Shown here: positions 10,483-22,751 of the stretch, piece by piece
Layout of the letters: each line of letters starts with the position of its first letter
Numbering within the stretch: the stretch's first letter is position 1
NCBI GenBank assembly: GCA_026929865.2
Contig: CM049400.1
Location: 19,601,501 to 19,665,500, forward strand
Direction of reading: 5' to 3'
Length of the DNA stretch: 64,000 bases
From: Hyperoplus lanceolatus
Taxonomy: Eukaryota; Chordata; Actinopteri; Uranoscopiformes; Ammodytidae
Program-made: the position numbers and the translations under genes
The notes under the pieces: generated by a model
Told to the model about the DNA's origin: nothing
What the model saw: only the letters and a program-made list of their open reading frames with translations
Database searches by the model: none

Positions 10483-12152
10483 ATATATTTAAAAACAAAG
10501 GATAAATGGTTGACCTGTTGTTGCATTTTTACATCCACGAAAATATTTTTTGTGATGATATCCACTTTTATATAATGTCAAATAAACAAATAATGTTTAC
10601 CTACTGTTAAGGTAGGCCTACGTCAGACAAAAAAGGTTAGGGAACACAACAACATTATGATAATATAGTCACCGGCGGCAATTATTTATTTGCAATGAGA
10701 TTTGTGGAGATAATAGGCCTATAACTTAGTGCAAGAGTAATTTTTGTCAGTTTAAAGTTACGTTATCCAAACCAGAATGTGGGTGCTGAGGAGTCTGTTC
10801 ATAATGACAAAGTATCCGCTATAGAAACTTACAATAGCAAAATTTGTTTTCCCTTCTCTCTCAGCATCATTTGAACGCTGAAGTAAAATGTTCTACAGTC
10901 TCTGCTTGGTCACTAGTCTTATTTACTTTTTATTATGATATCATTCTAATCCCACATTCTTCTGTTGCTTTCAGGTGAATTGTTAAGCATTTTGGTGAAC
11001 ATAAATTAATATTAGATTTTTTGTTTAAACAGTACATTAATAATATTTCATATCACTATGGACACACCTTTCATCCTATCTTAACACAAGTTGACACAGA
11101 TGATAACTACAACCTAGAGAAGGTCTGGGGGGAGTCACAACTGACCATAGGTTGCAGACTGGCTCATAGTTCTCGGGAAACTTTTGCACACCATGTGCAG
11201 CTATTGTGCCAGATTTCATGTTTCTAGCTCATTTCAGCTCACTGTTATCTGAGCCACTGCACAAGACAAATAATAAAGAAAGAATAATACACCTGAGAAA
11301 AACTCAGCAAGGGTTTAGCCCTTCGAGCTTGAACCCTATCATCTTCAAGTAATTCCCAGTTGTAGTAATTGATAGGCAGGATTAGAGGGAGAGTTGATTG
11401 TCATCAATAATAAATGGCATCTTTGTTGTTAATGCTTTTGTGTGGTTGTTTGTGTGTGTCTGGGTGTGTGTCTGTGTGACTCAAGGGCAGCCACTGTGGT
11501 TTCAAGTGTTGTTTTTCTGAGGAATGGCTTGTTCTAACTCTGAGGTTATCTGAGGCGACAGACGCAACATTTTTAAATAGAAATGGCTTTGCATCCAATA
11601 CTATGGATAGTGTATCAACATGTATAAACATGTTAACTTGCAAACCTTGTGAAACTAAATAACAATCCCCCATCACCTCTTTATTAAAAAAAGAAACTCA
11701 GCTGACCTTCATGATAATACTTCTACTTTGTTCAAAGACAGCATCTGCCTGAGAGAACACTAAGCAGAACAAATACTCACTTGTAGATACATTTAGTGCT
11801 TGCTCTGCGCACACCTCTTTTTCATTTTTTCAGAGCTCTGTGTTATTTGTGAGTAGTAGTATTACATGTTTCCAGCAATGCACTAGCCTGACCGTCTTGA
11901 CTAACAGGATTAAGTGCTTTAAAAAGATTATTATAATTAAAATCTTTTGACAAGAGTAATCTACATGCTAATCTATACCTTGCACTGCTCAATCCCCCCA
12001 ACAAACACTTCTGCTACATTCATTTCTGATACAAAAGGAAACCCGTAATGGTTTCTGTTGTTGTGACGTGACATTTCTTGATTGAGATGCATCCTCATGT
12101 GTTCTCTCTCTCTCTCTCTCTGTCTCTGTATCTGTGTGTGTGGTTTTTCTAG

Positions 12153-12716
12153 TCTGTGGTCCAGATATCGACATCCGAAATGACATCAGCGAGTTCAAGC
12201 GTCTGGAGAACTGCACGGTGGTGGAGGGCTTCTTGCAGATCCTGCTCATCAACGACAAGACCAACAACGTCCACCAGGAAGCCTTCCGCAACCTCAGCTT
12301 CCCCAAGTTGAACGTCATCACGGGCTTCCTGCTGCTGTTTCGCGTGTCGGGCCTGGACAGCCTCAGCACGCTCTTTCCCAACCTGAGCGTGATCCGCGGG
12401 CGCCATCTCTTCTACAACTACGCCCTGGTGATCTACGAGATGACCAGCCTGAAGGACATCGGCCTGTACAACCTGAGGAACATCACGCGCGGCGCCATGC
12501 GGATTGAGAAGAACCCCGAGCTCTGCTACCTGGACTCGGTGGACTGGTCTCTCATCATGGACGCCGGCAACAACAACATTATCAATGGGAATAAGAAGGC
12601 CAAGGAGTGCTCCAATGTCTGCCCGGGCATCATGGAGGATAACCCTCTGTGCAAGAGGACGTCCTTTAAAGAAATCTACGACTACAGATGTTGGACCTCC
12701 AACCAGTGCCAGAAAG
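12153..12716 (+). CDS. igf1r: igf1r exon 2: L1 domain and start of the cysteine-rich domain
   Basis: Codes for the first ligand-binding domain (L1) of the IGF-1 receptor, a cell-surface receptor tyrosine kinase that binds IGF-1 and IGF-2; this part lies outside the cell in the alpha subunit. The exon follows a pyrimidine-rich tract ending in AG (12151-12152) and ends at a GT donor (12717). It is 564 bp: two bases, 187 codons, one base. Recognisable family motifs are [54 protein letters not shown] and [11 protein letters not shown], then the NVCPG and YRCWT motifs that open the cysteine-rich domain. There are four N-glycosylation sequons (NCT, NLS, NLS, NIT). The loop between LLIN and FPKL has 15 residues against 9 in human IGF1R. 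Assignment to igf1r is firm; the choice between teleost paralogues a and b is open. Confidence 0.96.
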
Positions 12717-13758
12717 GTAACCACCCTGAATTTCATGCTTTTCCCCCCAACAGATCTGTCTGAAAAGAATGAGGCAAAATATTCTTTGATTTTAATGTTT
12801 GCGGAATAAATGTTTAAACGGGGCAGTGTTTGTGCGAGATTTGGTGATACAAGTGCAGTTAAATGTTTTCCTTTGATCTAAGTTGGTGGCATTTCATTCT
12901 TGTAAACTTTCTGAAATTGTGCTTTTTTTTCTTGCAATAAGCGAACAATTCCCATGAATCTATGCAGTGTGTTTCCTTCATTTCCGTTAGGCTGCAGGAT
13001 TGTCCACGGGTCAGTGCAAACATTTCCTCTCTGTTCATTAGAGAGACCTTGTCTTTAGATCAGGCTATTTGTGGAGTGAAGGATGGCTGCAATATGGAGC
13101 AACATGTATTAAAAAGGCAAACTCAGTTGAGGTTAAAGTTGGCGCTGCCAAGAAATGAGCTCGTCTACCTGTCTGGACCATGTCAGTTAAATATTTGCCT
13201 TAGGTACTTTATGCAATTTATGAAAAGGGGTATATTGAAGAATCTGTGGGAGGGTCATCCTTGTTTAACTTCAGCCCAGCCGTAGGGTCATGCATTTTTG
13301 AAAATAGTTCAGAGGAGGGTCATATCGTTCATATATTGAAATATTTGTGTTTTTCATAATATCAGCTCTATTGTGTGCCTCTTCAAAACTCCTGAGGAAA
13401 AGCAGATCCAGCCTTTGTTGTACACTCGCAGCCTATTTGACTTGTTGTTGAAGCTATGCTTTACAATATCATGTTTCTGTCCTCACCTTTTTACAATGTA
13501 CATTTTTTACACACTTATTCTGAAGTCATTGAGCTCAAAGTTCTTTCTTCAGGCAATCTCTGCTTTATTTTTTAACTTGCCTCCAAGGTTGCAGAGGGCA
13601 GGTTTATGAGCAATATTTCGAGGTTGCAGGCAGGGCCACTTATATTATTCTTCAATTCAAAGGGGCCATTGATGTTTTCCCATCAGAGGCTCACATTCCT
13701 TCACAGACTGCACTTAAAAATAACACACGATGCACTAACTGTTATATATATATATATA

Positions 13759-15384
13759 CAGTATCTCACAAAAGTGAGTACACCCCTCACATTTCTTCAA
13801 ATACTTCATTATATCTTTCCATGGGACAACACTGAAGAAATGACACTTTGATACAATGTAAAGTAGTCAGTGTACAGCTTGTATAACAGTGTAAATTTAC
13901 TGTCCCCTCAAAATAACTCGACACACAGCCATTAATGTCTAAACTGCTGGCAACAAAAGTGAGTACACCCCTTAGAAAAAATTTACAAATCGGGCCCAAA
14001 GTGTAAATATTTTGTGTGGCCACCAATATTTTCTATCACTGCCTTAACCCTCTTGGGCATGTAGTTCACTAGAGCTTCACAGGTTGCAACTGGAACCCTC
14101 TTCCACCCATTTATGACAGCATCACAGAGCTGGTGGATATTAAAGACCTTGGCTCCTCCAACTTCTGTTTGAGGATACCCCAAAGATGCTCAATAGGGTT
14201 TAGGTCTGGAGACATGCTTGGGCAGGCCATAACCTTTACCCTCAGCTTTTTAGCAAGCCACTGGTCGTCTTGGAGGTGTGTTTGGGGTCGTTATCATGTT
14301 GCAATACCACCCTGCGGCACAGTTTACGAAGGTTGAGTGCACGTGGTCAGCGTCGTACACAGAGGTTGGCTTTGGAAAATAGACGTATGAGTGCTGCCAG
14401 CATTGCTGAAGGGCTTGAAGGGGTGGGGGGTCAACCTGTCAGTGCTCAGACCATACGGCGCACTCTGCATCATACTGGTCTACATGGCTGTCATCCCAGA
14501 AGGAAGCCTATTCTAAAGATGATGCACAAGAAACCCCACAAAAAGTTTGCTGAAGACAAACAGACTTCGGACATGGATTACTGCAACCATGTCCTGTGGT
14601 CTGATGAGACCAAAATACATTTATTTGGTTCAGATGGTGTTAAGAGGTGGACGGCAACCAGGTGAGGAGTACAAAGACAAGTGTGTCTTGCCTAGAGTCA
14701 AGCATGGTGGTTGGAGTATCATGGTCTGGGGCTGCATGAGTGCTGCCAGCACTGGGGATCTACAGTTCATTGAATTCTAACATGTACTGTGACATACTGA
14801 ACAGAGCAAGATCCCCTCCCTTCATAAACGGCCGCAGGCAGTACGCAACAGATAACGACCCCAAAACACCTCCGAACGACCACTGGCTTGCTAAAGAAGC
14901 TGAGGGTAAAGGTTATGGACTGCCAAGCATGTCTCCAGTCTTAAACCCTATTGAGCATCTTTTGGGCATCCTCAAACGGGAGATGGAGGGCGCAAGGACT
15001 CTAATATCCACCAGCTCCTTAATGTCGTCATGAATGGGTAGAAGAGGGTTCCAGTTGCAACCTGTGAAGCTCTAGTGAACTACATGCCCAAGAGGGTTAA
15101 GGCAGTGATAGAAAATAATGATGGCAAAACAAAATATTGACACTTTGGGCCCAATTTGGAATTTTTTTCTTAGGGGTGTACTCACTTTTGTTGCCAACAG
15201 TTTAGACATTAATGGCTGTGTGTCGAATTATTTTGAGGGGACAGTAAATTTACACTGTTATACAAGCTGTACACTGACTACTTTACATTGTATCAAAGTG
15301 TCATTTATTCAGTGTTGTCGATGGAAAGATATAATTAAATATTTGAAGAAATGTTAGGGGTGTACTCACTTTTGTGAGATACTG
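13759..15384 (+). mobile_element. Rearranged fold-back Tc1-like element, copy 1
   Basis: Ends CAGTATCTCACAAAAGTGAG and the matching inverse, bordered by TA on both sides within a TA repeat, as expected for Tc1. Normal members of this family have terminal repeats of about 200 bp. Here the left arm (13759 to about 14331) continues inward as an inverted copy of the 3' end of the transposase gene, mirroring about 14820-15384. It then switches abruptly at CAGTTTACGAAGG/TTGAGTGCACG into sense transposase sequence starting after the first DNA-binding helices. The result is a 1626-bp element with arms of about 570 bp and no promoter or N-terminus. Confidence 0.8.
14331..15033 (+). pseudogene. Tc1-like transposase remnant in copy 1
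   Basis: Readable in three successive frames. It starts LSARGQRRTQRL and SAASIAEGLEGVGG (second helix-turn-helix), then HHTGLHGCHPRRKP, the catalytic-core start VLWSDETKIHLFGSDG (first Asp), GGWSIMVWGCMSA, DNDPK (second Asp) and SPVLNPIEHLLGILKREM (Glu). Frame breaks occur near 14655 and near 14790, with a stop at 14778-14780. The first 100 or so residues of a normal 340-residue transposase are absent. Not functional; shown only as family evidence. Confidence 0.8.
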
Positions 15385-15394
15385 TATATATATA

Positions 15395-17008
15395 CAGTAT
15401 CTCACAAAGTGAGTACACCCCTCACATTTCTTCACATTTTTCTTTATATCTTTCCATGGGACAACACTGAATAAATGACACTTTGATACAATGTAAAGTA
15501 GTCAGTGTACAGCTTGTATAACAGTGTAAATTTACTGTCCCCTCAAAATAACCTCGACACACCCATTAATGTCTAAACTGCTGGCAACAAAAGTGAGTAC
15601 ACCCCTTAGAAAAATTTACAATTGGGCCAAAAGTGTAAATATTTTGTGTGGACACCATTATTTTCCAGCACTGCCTTAACCCTCTTGGCATGTAGTTCAC
15701 TAGAGCTTCACAGTTGCAATGAACCTCTTCCACCCATTCATGAGAATCTGAGCTGGTGGATATTAAAGACCTTGCGCTCCTCCACCTTCCGTTTGAGGAT
15801 GCCCTAACGATGCTCAATAGGGTTTAGGTCTGGAGACATGCTTGGCCAGGCCATAACCTTTACCCTCAGCTTTTTTAGCAAGCCACTTGTAGTCTTGGAG
15901 GCGTGTTTGGGGTCGTTATCATGTTGCAATACCACCCTGGGCCCAGTTTACGAAGGTTGAGTGCACATGGTCAGCGTCGTACACAGAGGTTGGCTTTGGA
16001 AAATAGACGTATGAGTGCTGCCAGCATTGCTGAAGGGCTTGAAGGGGTGGGGGGTCAACCTGTCAGTGCTCAGACCATAGCGCACTCTGCATCATACTGG
16101 TCTGCATGGCTGTCGTCCCAGAAGGAAGCCTATTCTAAAGATGATGCACAAGAAACCCACAAAAAGTTTGCTGAAGCAAACAGACTACGGACATGGATTA
16201 CTGCAACCATGTCCTGTGGTCTGATGAGACCAAAATACATTTATTTGGTTCAGATGGTGTTAAGAGTGTGGACCGGCAACCAGATGAGGAGTACAAAGAC
16301 AAGTGTGTCTTGCCTAGAGTAAGCATGGTGGTTGGAGTGTCATGGTCTGGGGCTGCATGAGTGCTGCCAGCACTGGGGATCTACAGTTCATTGAATTCTA
16401 ACATGTACTGTGACATACTGAAGCAGAGCATGATCCCCTCCCTTCATAAACTGGGCCACAGGGCAGTACTGCAACATGATAACGACCCCAAACACCCCTC
16501 CGAACGACCACTGGCTTGCTAAAGAAGCTGAGGGTAAAGGTTATGGACTGGCCAAGCATGTCTCCAGTCTTAAACCCTATTGAGCATCTTTGGGGCATCC
16601 TAAAACGGGAGATAGAGGAGCGCAAGGACTCTAATATCCACCAGCTCCTTGATGGTCATGAATGGGTTGAAGAGGGTTCCAGTTGCAACCTGTGAAGCTC
16701 TAGTGAACTACATGCCCAAGAGGGTTAAGGCAGTGCTGGAAAATAATGATGGCAAAACAAAATATTGACACTTTGGGCCCAATTTGGACATTTCTTCTTA
16801 GGGGTGTACTCACTTTTGTTGCCAGCAGTTTAGACATTAATGGCTGTGTGTGAGTTATTTTGAGGGGAAGTAAATTTACACTGTTATAAAGCTGTACACT
16901 GACTACTTGACATTGTATCAAAGTGTCATTTATTCAGTGTTGTGCATGGAAAGATATAATGAAATATTTGAAGAAATGTGAGGGGTGTACTCACTTTTGT
17001 GAGATATG
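15395..17008 (+). mobile_element. Rearranged fold-back Tc1-like element, copy 2
   Basis: The same structure as the preceding element, 1614 bp, separated from it by 10 bp of TATATATATA and followed by a long TA repeat. The left arm runs 15395 to about 15955 and the right arm about 16442-17008. The internal junction (CCCAGTTTACGAAGG/TTGAGTGCAC) is at the same base as in copy 1, so both descend from one rearranged ancestor. The last bases (GAGATATG) have lost one C against the usual GAGATACTG. Confidence 0.8.
15955..16640 (+). pseudogene. Tc1-like transposase remnant in copy 2
   Basis: The same segment as in copy 1, from LSAHGQRRTQRLALENRRMS onwards, with the SDET-type motif near 16220 and the DNDPK region near 16480. 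It has several frame breaks, including near 16075, 16170 and 16265, and a stop just before NMYCDIL. Like copy 1 it lacks the N-terminus because the element starts with an inverted 3' end. Confidence 0.75.
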
Positions 17009-17125
<117 letters not shown>

Positions 17126-18011
17126 TAAACGGATATATAAATATAAACAGATAAACAAGATATAATAGGACCAGTTATGACCAAGTTTCATCTTTTACTT
17201 CGCTTTGGTAAGAAGGAGATGCAAGTGTTGTTCAGGTGCGGTTGAAGAGGGTGATAATAAAGTGGAAGCCTCGGCTTTGTGTGCCAATTTTCCTACATTT
17301 GTTTATTTTGCATAGACCATTAACACAGTGGTCCTTGAGAGTGACGGCCTTATTGGTATTTGCCTACCTGCTGAGCCTGAATATCCATACTTGATTCTTG
17401 ACCTGGCATTGACGTGTTTAACTGTGTAACTCGTTTGCTGCTCCGTGCCATTTTCCTCTTGTCCTCTCATCTGTGTGAAATAGCGGTGGGAAAATGTTCC
17501 TACAGCCCTTTTCTATTGAAGACCTGTGTACAGCTCCCATGGTCAGTTGCGAGTCTCAAACACCACCCTCCTTCACCCCCTGGGAACCTGAGAACAAATA
17601 GTGGAAATCCAAGCTTGCTTCTTTTCCCTGGTGACCACGTTTCTGTCTATAGAAAAGCTATGTGTTTATTGTTGTGCCTCTATTTATTTGCGAATACCCT
17701 GACTGACCTGCCGGAATTTGATTGCTTGCTCTTTTAAACAGTTAGCTATGGGGAAAAAAAAGTTTTGTTCAAAATGTTTGTTTTCTAAATTCGCTGCTTT
17801 TCACATTTGGAAAAAAAGGTAATCTGCTATCAATTGCAATGACCTTCCAGTCACGTCTGCTCTTACGTTGTAGTGTTTTGCTGATGAAACCCCTCTGTTG
17901 TTCTCACATAGTCGGACTTGAGAAGCAGAGCAGGAGCATTGTTTGAAGCAGTTCACTCCTCTCTCTTTCTCTGAGGCCCAGGTCGAGGTCAGGGTAAATG
18001 CATTCATCTAA

Positions 18012-19010
18012 GGGCCCACTCACACTAGGGCCGTTTGCCTGTTCCGTGCTGCAGGAAGATTCAGCACGATTCCCCCCTCCCCCCTCCCCACTCCTCCTGC
18101 TGGCACTGCTCGTGGCCTGGGCACGATTGCACCTTGCCTACGTCACCGTGCGCGTACGACTGTTTTTGAATATTTTCATCCGGCCAAATTTGCATCATAC
18201 ATTCCACTTCCAAATTAGAGCAACGAGAATCCTTAATCTATTGTTTTTTTAAATGTAGCCTTGACGTAATAGGTCGCGGTGGACAGTCTCATATTTGTGC
18301 TGCACGCTGTTTATTATTAATATAACGGCCCGTCATCAGACCATACGTACCGGATGGTTTTATACACATCGATCGCTCTATCAAGTAATCCAAGTCAGAA
18401 CTTTTTGTATGGACAGAGATCGTTTTTTTAAGTGTCTTTATAAAGTTTCTTATTAAACCTTAGTGTAGGCTACTGTTTCCTTATCACCGGGCCGCGGAGT
18501 CCCGTTGTGTGTTGTTTTGTGTTCGTCTCCACCGCCATGCGTAAAGACAGTATTATGACAGCTGACGGGAGGAAAAAGAAAAAATCATCTAACTAACGTG
18601 AGTAAACACGAAAATCTTTTTGCTTTGCTTTCTGCGCTCACTATTTAACTCTCTCCCTCTTTTATTAGCCCACACCTAGGCCTACACACACGTTAATTCT
18701 CACACATTTTATGTAGCTACAGTCCAAGTGGTGGTCAATTCTGGTGCCGACTAGAAAGGCAGCGGACATAAACGGACAATGCATCCTTAATAAATTCACG
18801 TCAGGAACGCCGCCTGTGCGCTTGCTTGTGCGCGTGTCATCTCATTAGCATCTGTACTTTGGCCAAGGCACACCTCTCCCAAGTGTGCCGTGGCCAAGGG
18901 GCTGTTCCATGCTGGAATACGGATGGCGTGGTCACACTAGCCAAACGTTCTAGACTTTAGTATGCAAATGAGCTCGGGCACGGGGCCGCGGCCCTAGTGT
19001 GAGTGGCCCC
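18012..19010 (+). mobile_element. YTAA-flanked non-autonomous DNA element, whole copy
   Basis: A 999-bp element with inverted ends: GGGCCCACTCACACTAGGGC on the left, and the inverse of GCCCTAGTGTGAGTGGCCCC on the right. It is flanked by CTAA (18008-18011) and TTAA (19011-19014), which suggests a TTAA-like 4-bp duplication with one change. It shares more than 600 bp, inverted, with the truncated copy at 4129-6082. There is no transposase. A piggyBac-related origin is possible, but the termini are not diagnostic. Confidence 0.6.
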
Positions 19011-22000
19011 TTAAGGGCCCTGTGGTCTCAAGGCTACAGATAAAGGCTTGGGGGAAGCTGCACATTGGAAGAAAAAACAAAGAAAAAGGAGGAGTTACTG
19101 AAGCAATAATAAGACAGAATAAAGCTAGAGCAGGTCTGTGATTCTTCCGGGCTTCGTGCACTGTTACCATTTTTTTTTCCTTAAAGGCTTGATGTCTCTA
19201 CCTCTCTTCTTCCTGCTTAAGATTCCTCTATCCTCCCTCCCTTCCTCCCTCCCACCCCCTTTGCATAATTGCCTTGTTTTTCTCCAGTACAGATGTTCCT
19301 TCAAGGGCATTCAGTGGTTTTCCTAGTCAATACGGCCCCGGTCTCCTCTTTAATTACACTTACATGAGTAGTGCTGCACACTGCTTTTTTCCCTCCGGGG
19401 CCTTCCAGTGCTTCGTGGAGTAACAACAGAACTCCACATAGAATCCACATATTTGTCCACCTACCACATACCGTTTCCCACAACAGTTTAGGGGGCAGGA
19501 GGGGTTGTAGTTGTATTAGATATGTCCCCTTTTGAGGTGAATGTAAATATAATGCTGGACAGATTCTGAAGCCAGCCAGGTCAATGCAGTGACTCGTTGG
19601 ACTGGGTGGATGGAAGCGAGTTGTAGTGGGAGTGACCGTGTGGGGGGAAGTGCAGATTGCTTTTTCTCTTCAGCGGCAGCACTGCAGGCAGCGATGCGTA
19701 GAGAGAGGCCCTGACTTTAGGATCCCTACGCAGGAGGAGGAGGTGCACAGAGGGGAAATGTCAGACAAATGTCAAGTATACAAGCTAGACAGCAAGCTCT
19801 TTCACTAAAGCACCGGCCGCAGTCCTTCGAGGGGTAGGAAAAAAAACCAGCCTGTCACTCCCCTTGTTTTTCACCCTCCCTCCTCCTCCTCCTTTAACCA
19901 TCTTTTCTGCTGGGCTTATCAGTGGCTGTTAACAGCTCTGGCTGTCAGATATCTCTCCACTGTTTACTTGCCGGAGACATACTCTCATCACCGCAGCCAG
20001 CCAAGCCTGCCTTGTTTGGCCAGGCCCTTGGTTCCTTTGACATTGCAAGCTGTTTGCTTTGAGTTTCGGTGGGGGATCCCGTGTCTAAAAAGTGTCTGGC
20101 CTGCTTCAAATAGCCGTCTCAGGTCTCTCTGTGTTTGCTGCAGACAGACAGGCCTGCCTTCTGGCCCCCATCCAAAGCCAGATAGACAAGAGGCTTTTAT
20201 AATTAGGCGGACGAGCAGGAAAGCATGCTGCTGTGTGTCCATGCCCAGACAGAGGGGCAGGTTAGGCTTCATAGCTCCACAGGGAGGCACACACTCTCAC
20301 ACGTTTGCTCGTGCTCACATAGCTCACATGTCTCTTTTTATGCGATGGAATATTAACTTACATTATGCCCAGGCTCGCAGGCATTAGGTTTCTCAACCAG
20401 TTACAGTACATCACTGCACCGTCTGTTTTCAAGGAACATCATGTCCTCAGTGTGGGATTTTGTATTTGAAAGAGAAGTGTCAGAAGTCAATGAATCAAAA
20501 TGTCTAAAATAGTGAAAGTGCCTTTTGCCTTTTTGAGCAAGTAAAACTGACGTGTACTCGGAATGTTCCGGCGTCAGTTTGCATTTCAGAGTCTGCACTA
20601 ATAGTGGTGTAAGGTGAAATCTGACATAAGGAGACATGCTCTCCTGTTATGCCACAGACAGTCTGGGTTTGTGTGTCCTTGTACTGAACCCAGAAGTAAT
20701 GTTGCAGGGAGCAAGCTTTGCCCTGGCAGTTGGGAGAGCTCTCCACAGGCCAGGGAGATTTTTACATTTGATAATATGTTTACTCCCTCTTTGCCAGAGA
20801 CCCACTTGATATCTCTGGTCTGAGTGCTCCGACCTAAGTCCACTTCACAGTGGGGTAAAACAGTTTCTTTTAGAGGATACAACTATAGGGTAGGTACGTT
20901 CAGACAGTCAGCAAATATCTAATTCTATCTAACATAGGTTTAGCAATATTTCTAAGGGTTTTATATTGCAAACAAATCCCAAACTAGAACAAAAACAATA
21001 TTGTCTTTTTTATTTAAAAGAAATCGGATCTTAAGTTAAACAGCAAGAAATACTGACTTTGTTATGGACTATTTTTCACTTTGTGCACTAGCAAGAAATA
21101 TTTGCAATTGAAGGCACCAGAACCATGTACTGTATGTGCAATCGGCTCAAAATTAAATTGTGATGCCTTTTTAAAAATAGTTTTTGCATGTTTTACATGG
21201 GATATTATGTGATCAGAAAACACTCATGGTTATTTAAAAAAGAAAAACATTTTCACATGCCAACTTACTGTGAACATATATTTTTTTCTGTACTTATTTC
21301 CCCTGTTGGTTGTCTTGCTTTTTCTCTGTGCTAATTTGTTTTATAAAATAATGTTACTGACATGAAAACACAAACTAATCTGAGAAAACAGAATAGAAAA
21401 TCCTTCTTTGCCCTCAGAGGATTTGTAAATTGATTTCCGGAGCCACCAGAAAGATTAAACTGTGCATAAATGATGCTCCATTTTGTCCAATCAGCTAAGA
21501 GCTAGATCTATTGATACTTCAGGTTTAAGGCATGGCATGTATGTTAAGTTAGACGGAATGAGTCGGCCCCTTTAAGTATATAAAGGGGAAATTCCTGCTG
21601 GCTTAGTCATAGCTGTTGTGAGGGGATAAAGAGGGGGACATGCACAGCACATGCTGTATGTACCGACTACATGTGCAAGGCCATACAGAGACTATTTGTT
21701 GGCAATAAGAAGGAGCTCAACTGAAGGTGGGGCTGATTAGGGTTGAACAATCTGGGGGAAATCTAATGACGAGAGAGAAAGAGGTCTGCAAATATTATAT
21801 CCAACCTTCAGTTTCTAAACCCATCTTTATTGCCTTTGTGAACCCTTTTCATAGAATAAAACTCTCCTTGGCTGAGTCAATTTGTCCTTAAAGCTAATTA
21901 TAGTTTTCTTAGCGCTTCTTTTTGTGTACGTACTGTATATGCAGGTTCCTTGGGCCAATTCTGATTGGTGAGAATGACTGGTACACGAGGATCATGGCAT

Positions 22001-22707
22001 GAATTTGTAAAACCACTGACATGAGAGATAGTTAAGACCCTCACCCTTCGTCACAGTGTTTCAAATGGCAATTTGATAACTTGTTCACCTGTAGTGATAA
22101 TATTGACGCATAGGCGAGGTCTATCTTGAGCTTGGTGTTTCGCGCCAAGGTGGGGCCCAGTTCTTGTTGTCACCGTCTGTGTGTAGTTTTTTCTTTTATT
22201 TAATATCCAACAGCAGTAACAAGGAAGCTTGTAAACATTTAATGGAATTCTTGGGTTGCTTATCAAAGTCCTGTTGTTATAGGGACAGAAAGCCTGAAAG
22301 GGCTCAAATTCCAGTCTTGACAGTCAGGTGCTTTCCAGGGGGGCACACTCACTCAGGCAGCACCATGACTCAGTGCCCATACATCCAATGTTTCCACCCG
22401 ACTACTCACTCCGCTCTGCTCCATTTTGTACAAAGCTTAGGCAGGGTGCCAGGGTTACGGCCGGCCGGCGAGATGGCACTCATGTCCATCAGACTCATTC
22501 ATTCCTGCCCTCCTAGAACCACCAGACTAAAGATGGTCACCACAGCGTCCCAGAGAAAGGACAAAAGTGGGCCAGTGCTTCAACACATTTGCTGTAGACG
22601 ACGGAACCATTTATGGCGTAGTAGGCTTTGTAGGTAACTTCAGAAGGTTGCATTCAACATGTGAGACACAGGCGTCTTGTTCAATTAACTCTGGCCCTGC
22701 TGCTGAC

Positions 22708-22710
<3 letters not shown>

Positions 22711-22750
<40 letters not shown>
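22711..22750. repeat. (GT)n microsatellite
   Basis: 40 bp of pure GT. Confidence 0.95.

Positions 22751-22751
<1 letters not shown>

Larger units (their letters stand above)
1..12152 (+). other. igf1r: igf1r intron 1 (3' part, presumed)
   Basis: Everything left of exon 2. No signal-peptide exon with a usable donor was recognised, so I take this as intron 1, whose 5' end lies outside the window. It holds the transposon clusters listed separately. Stretches with no feature I can name are 525-1042, 1580-2160, 6333-9055 and 10483-12100. The last 50 bases before the acceptor are a (CT)n run followed by TG- and T-rich sequence, which serves as the polypyrimidine tract. Confidence 0.75.

Noticed and set aside
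12149-12736. 195-residue open frame on the minus strand opposite igf1r exon 2
   Set aside because: It mirrors the receptor exon; its openness follows from G/C-rich third codon positions on the + strand. The composition (Val/Asp/Glu/His-rich) is that of a shadow frame and it shows no known domain.
22164-22637. 157-residue + strand frame
   Set aside because: Begins in ordinary intron sequence, has no homology I recognise, and is not bounded by convincing splice sites.
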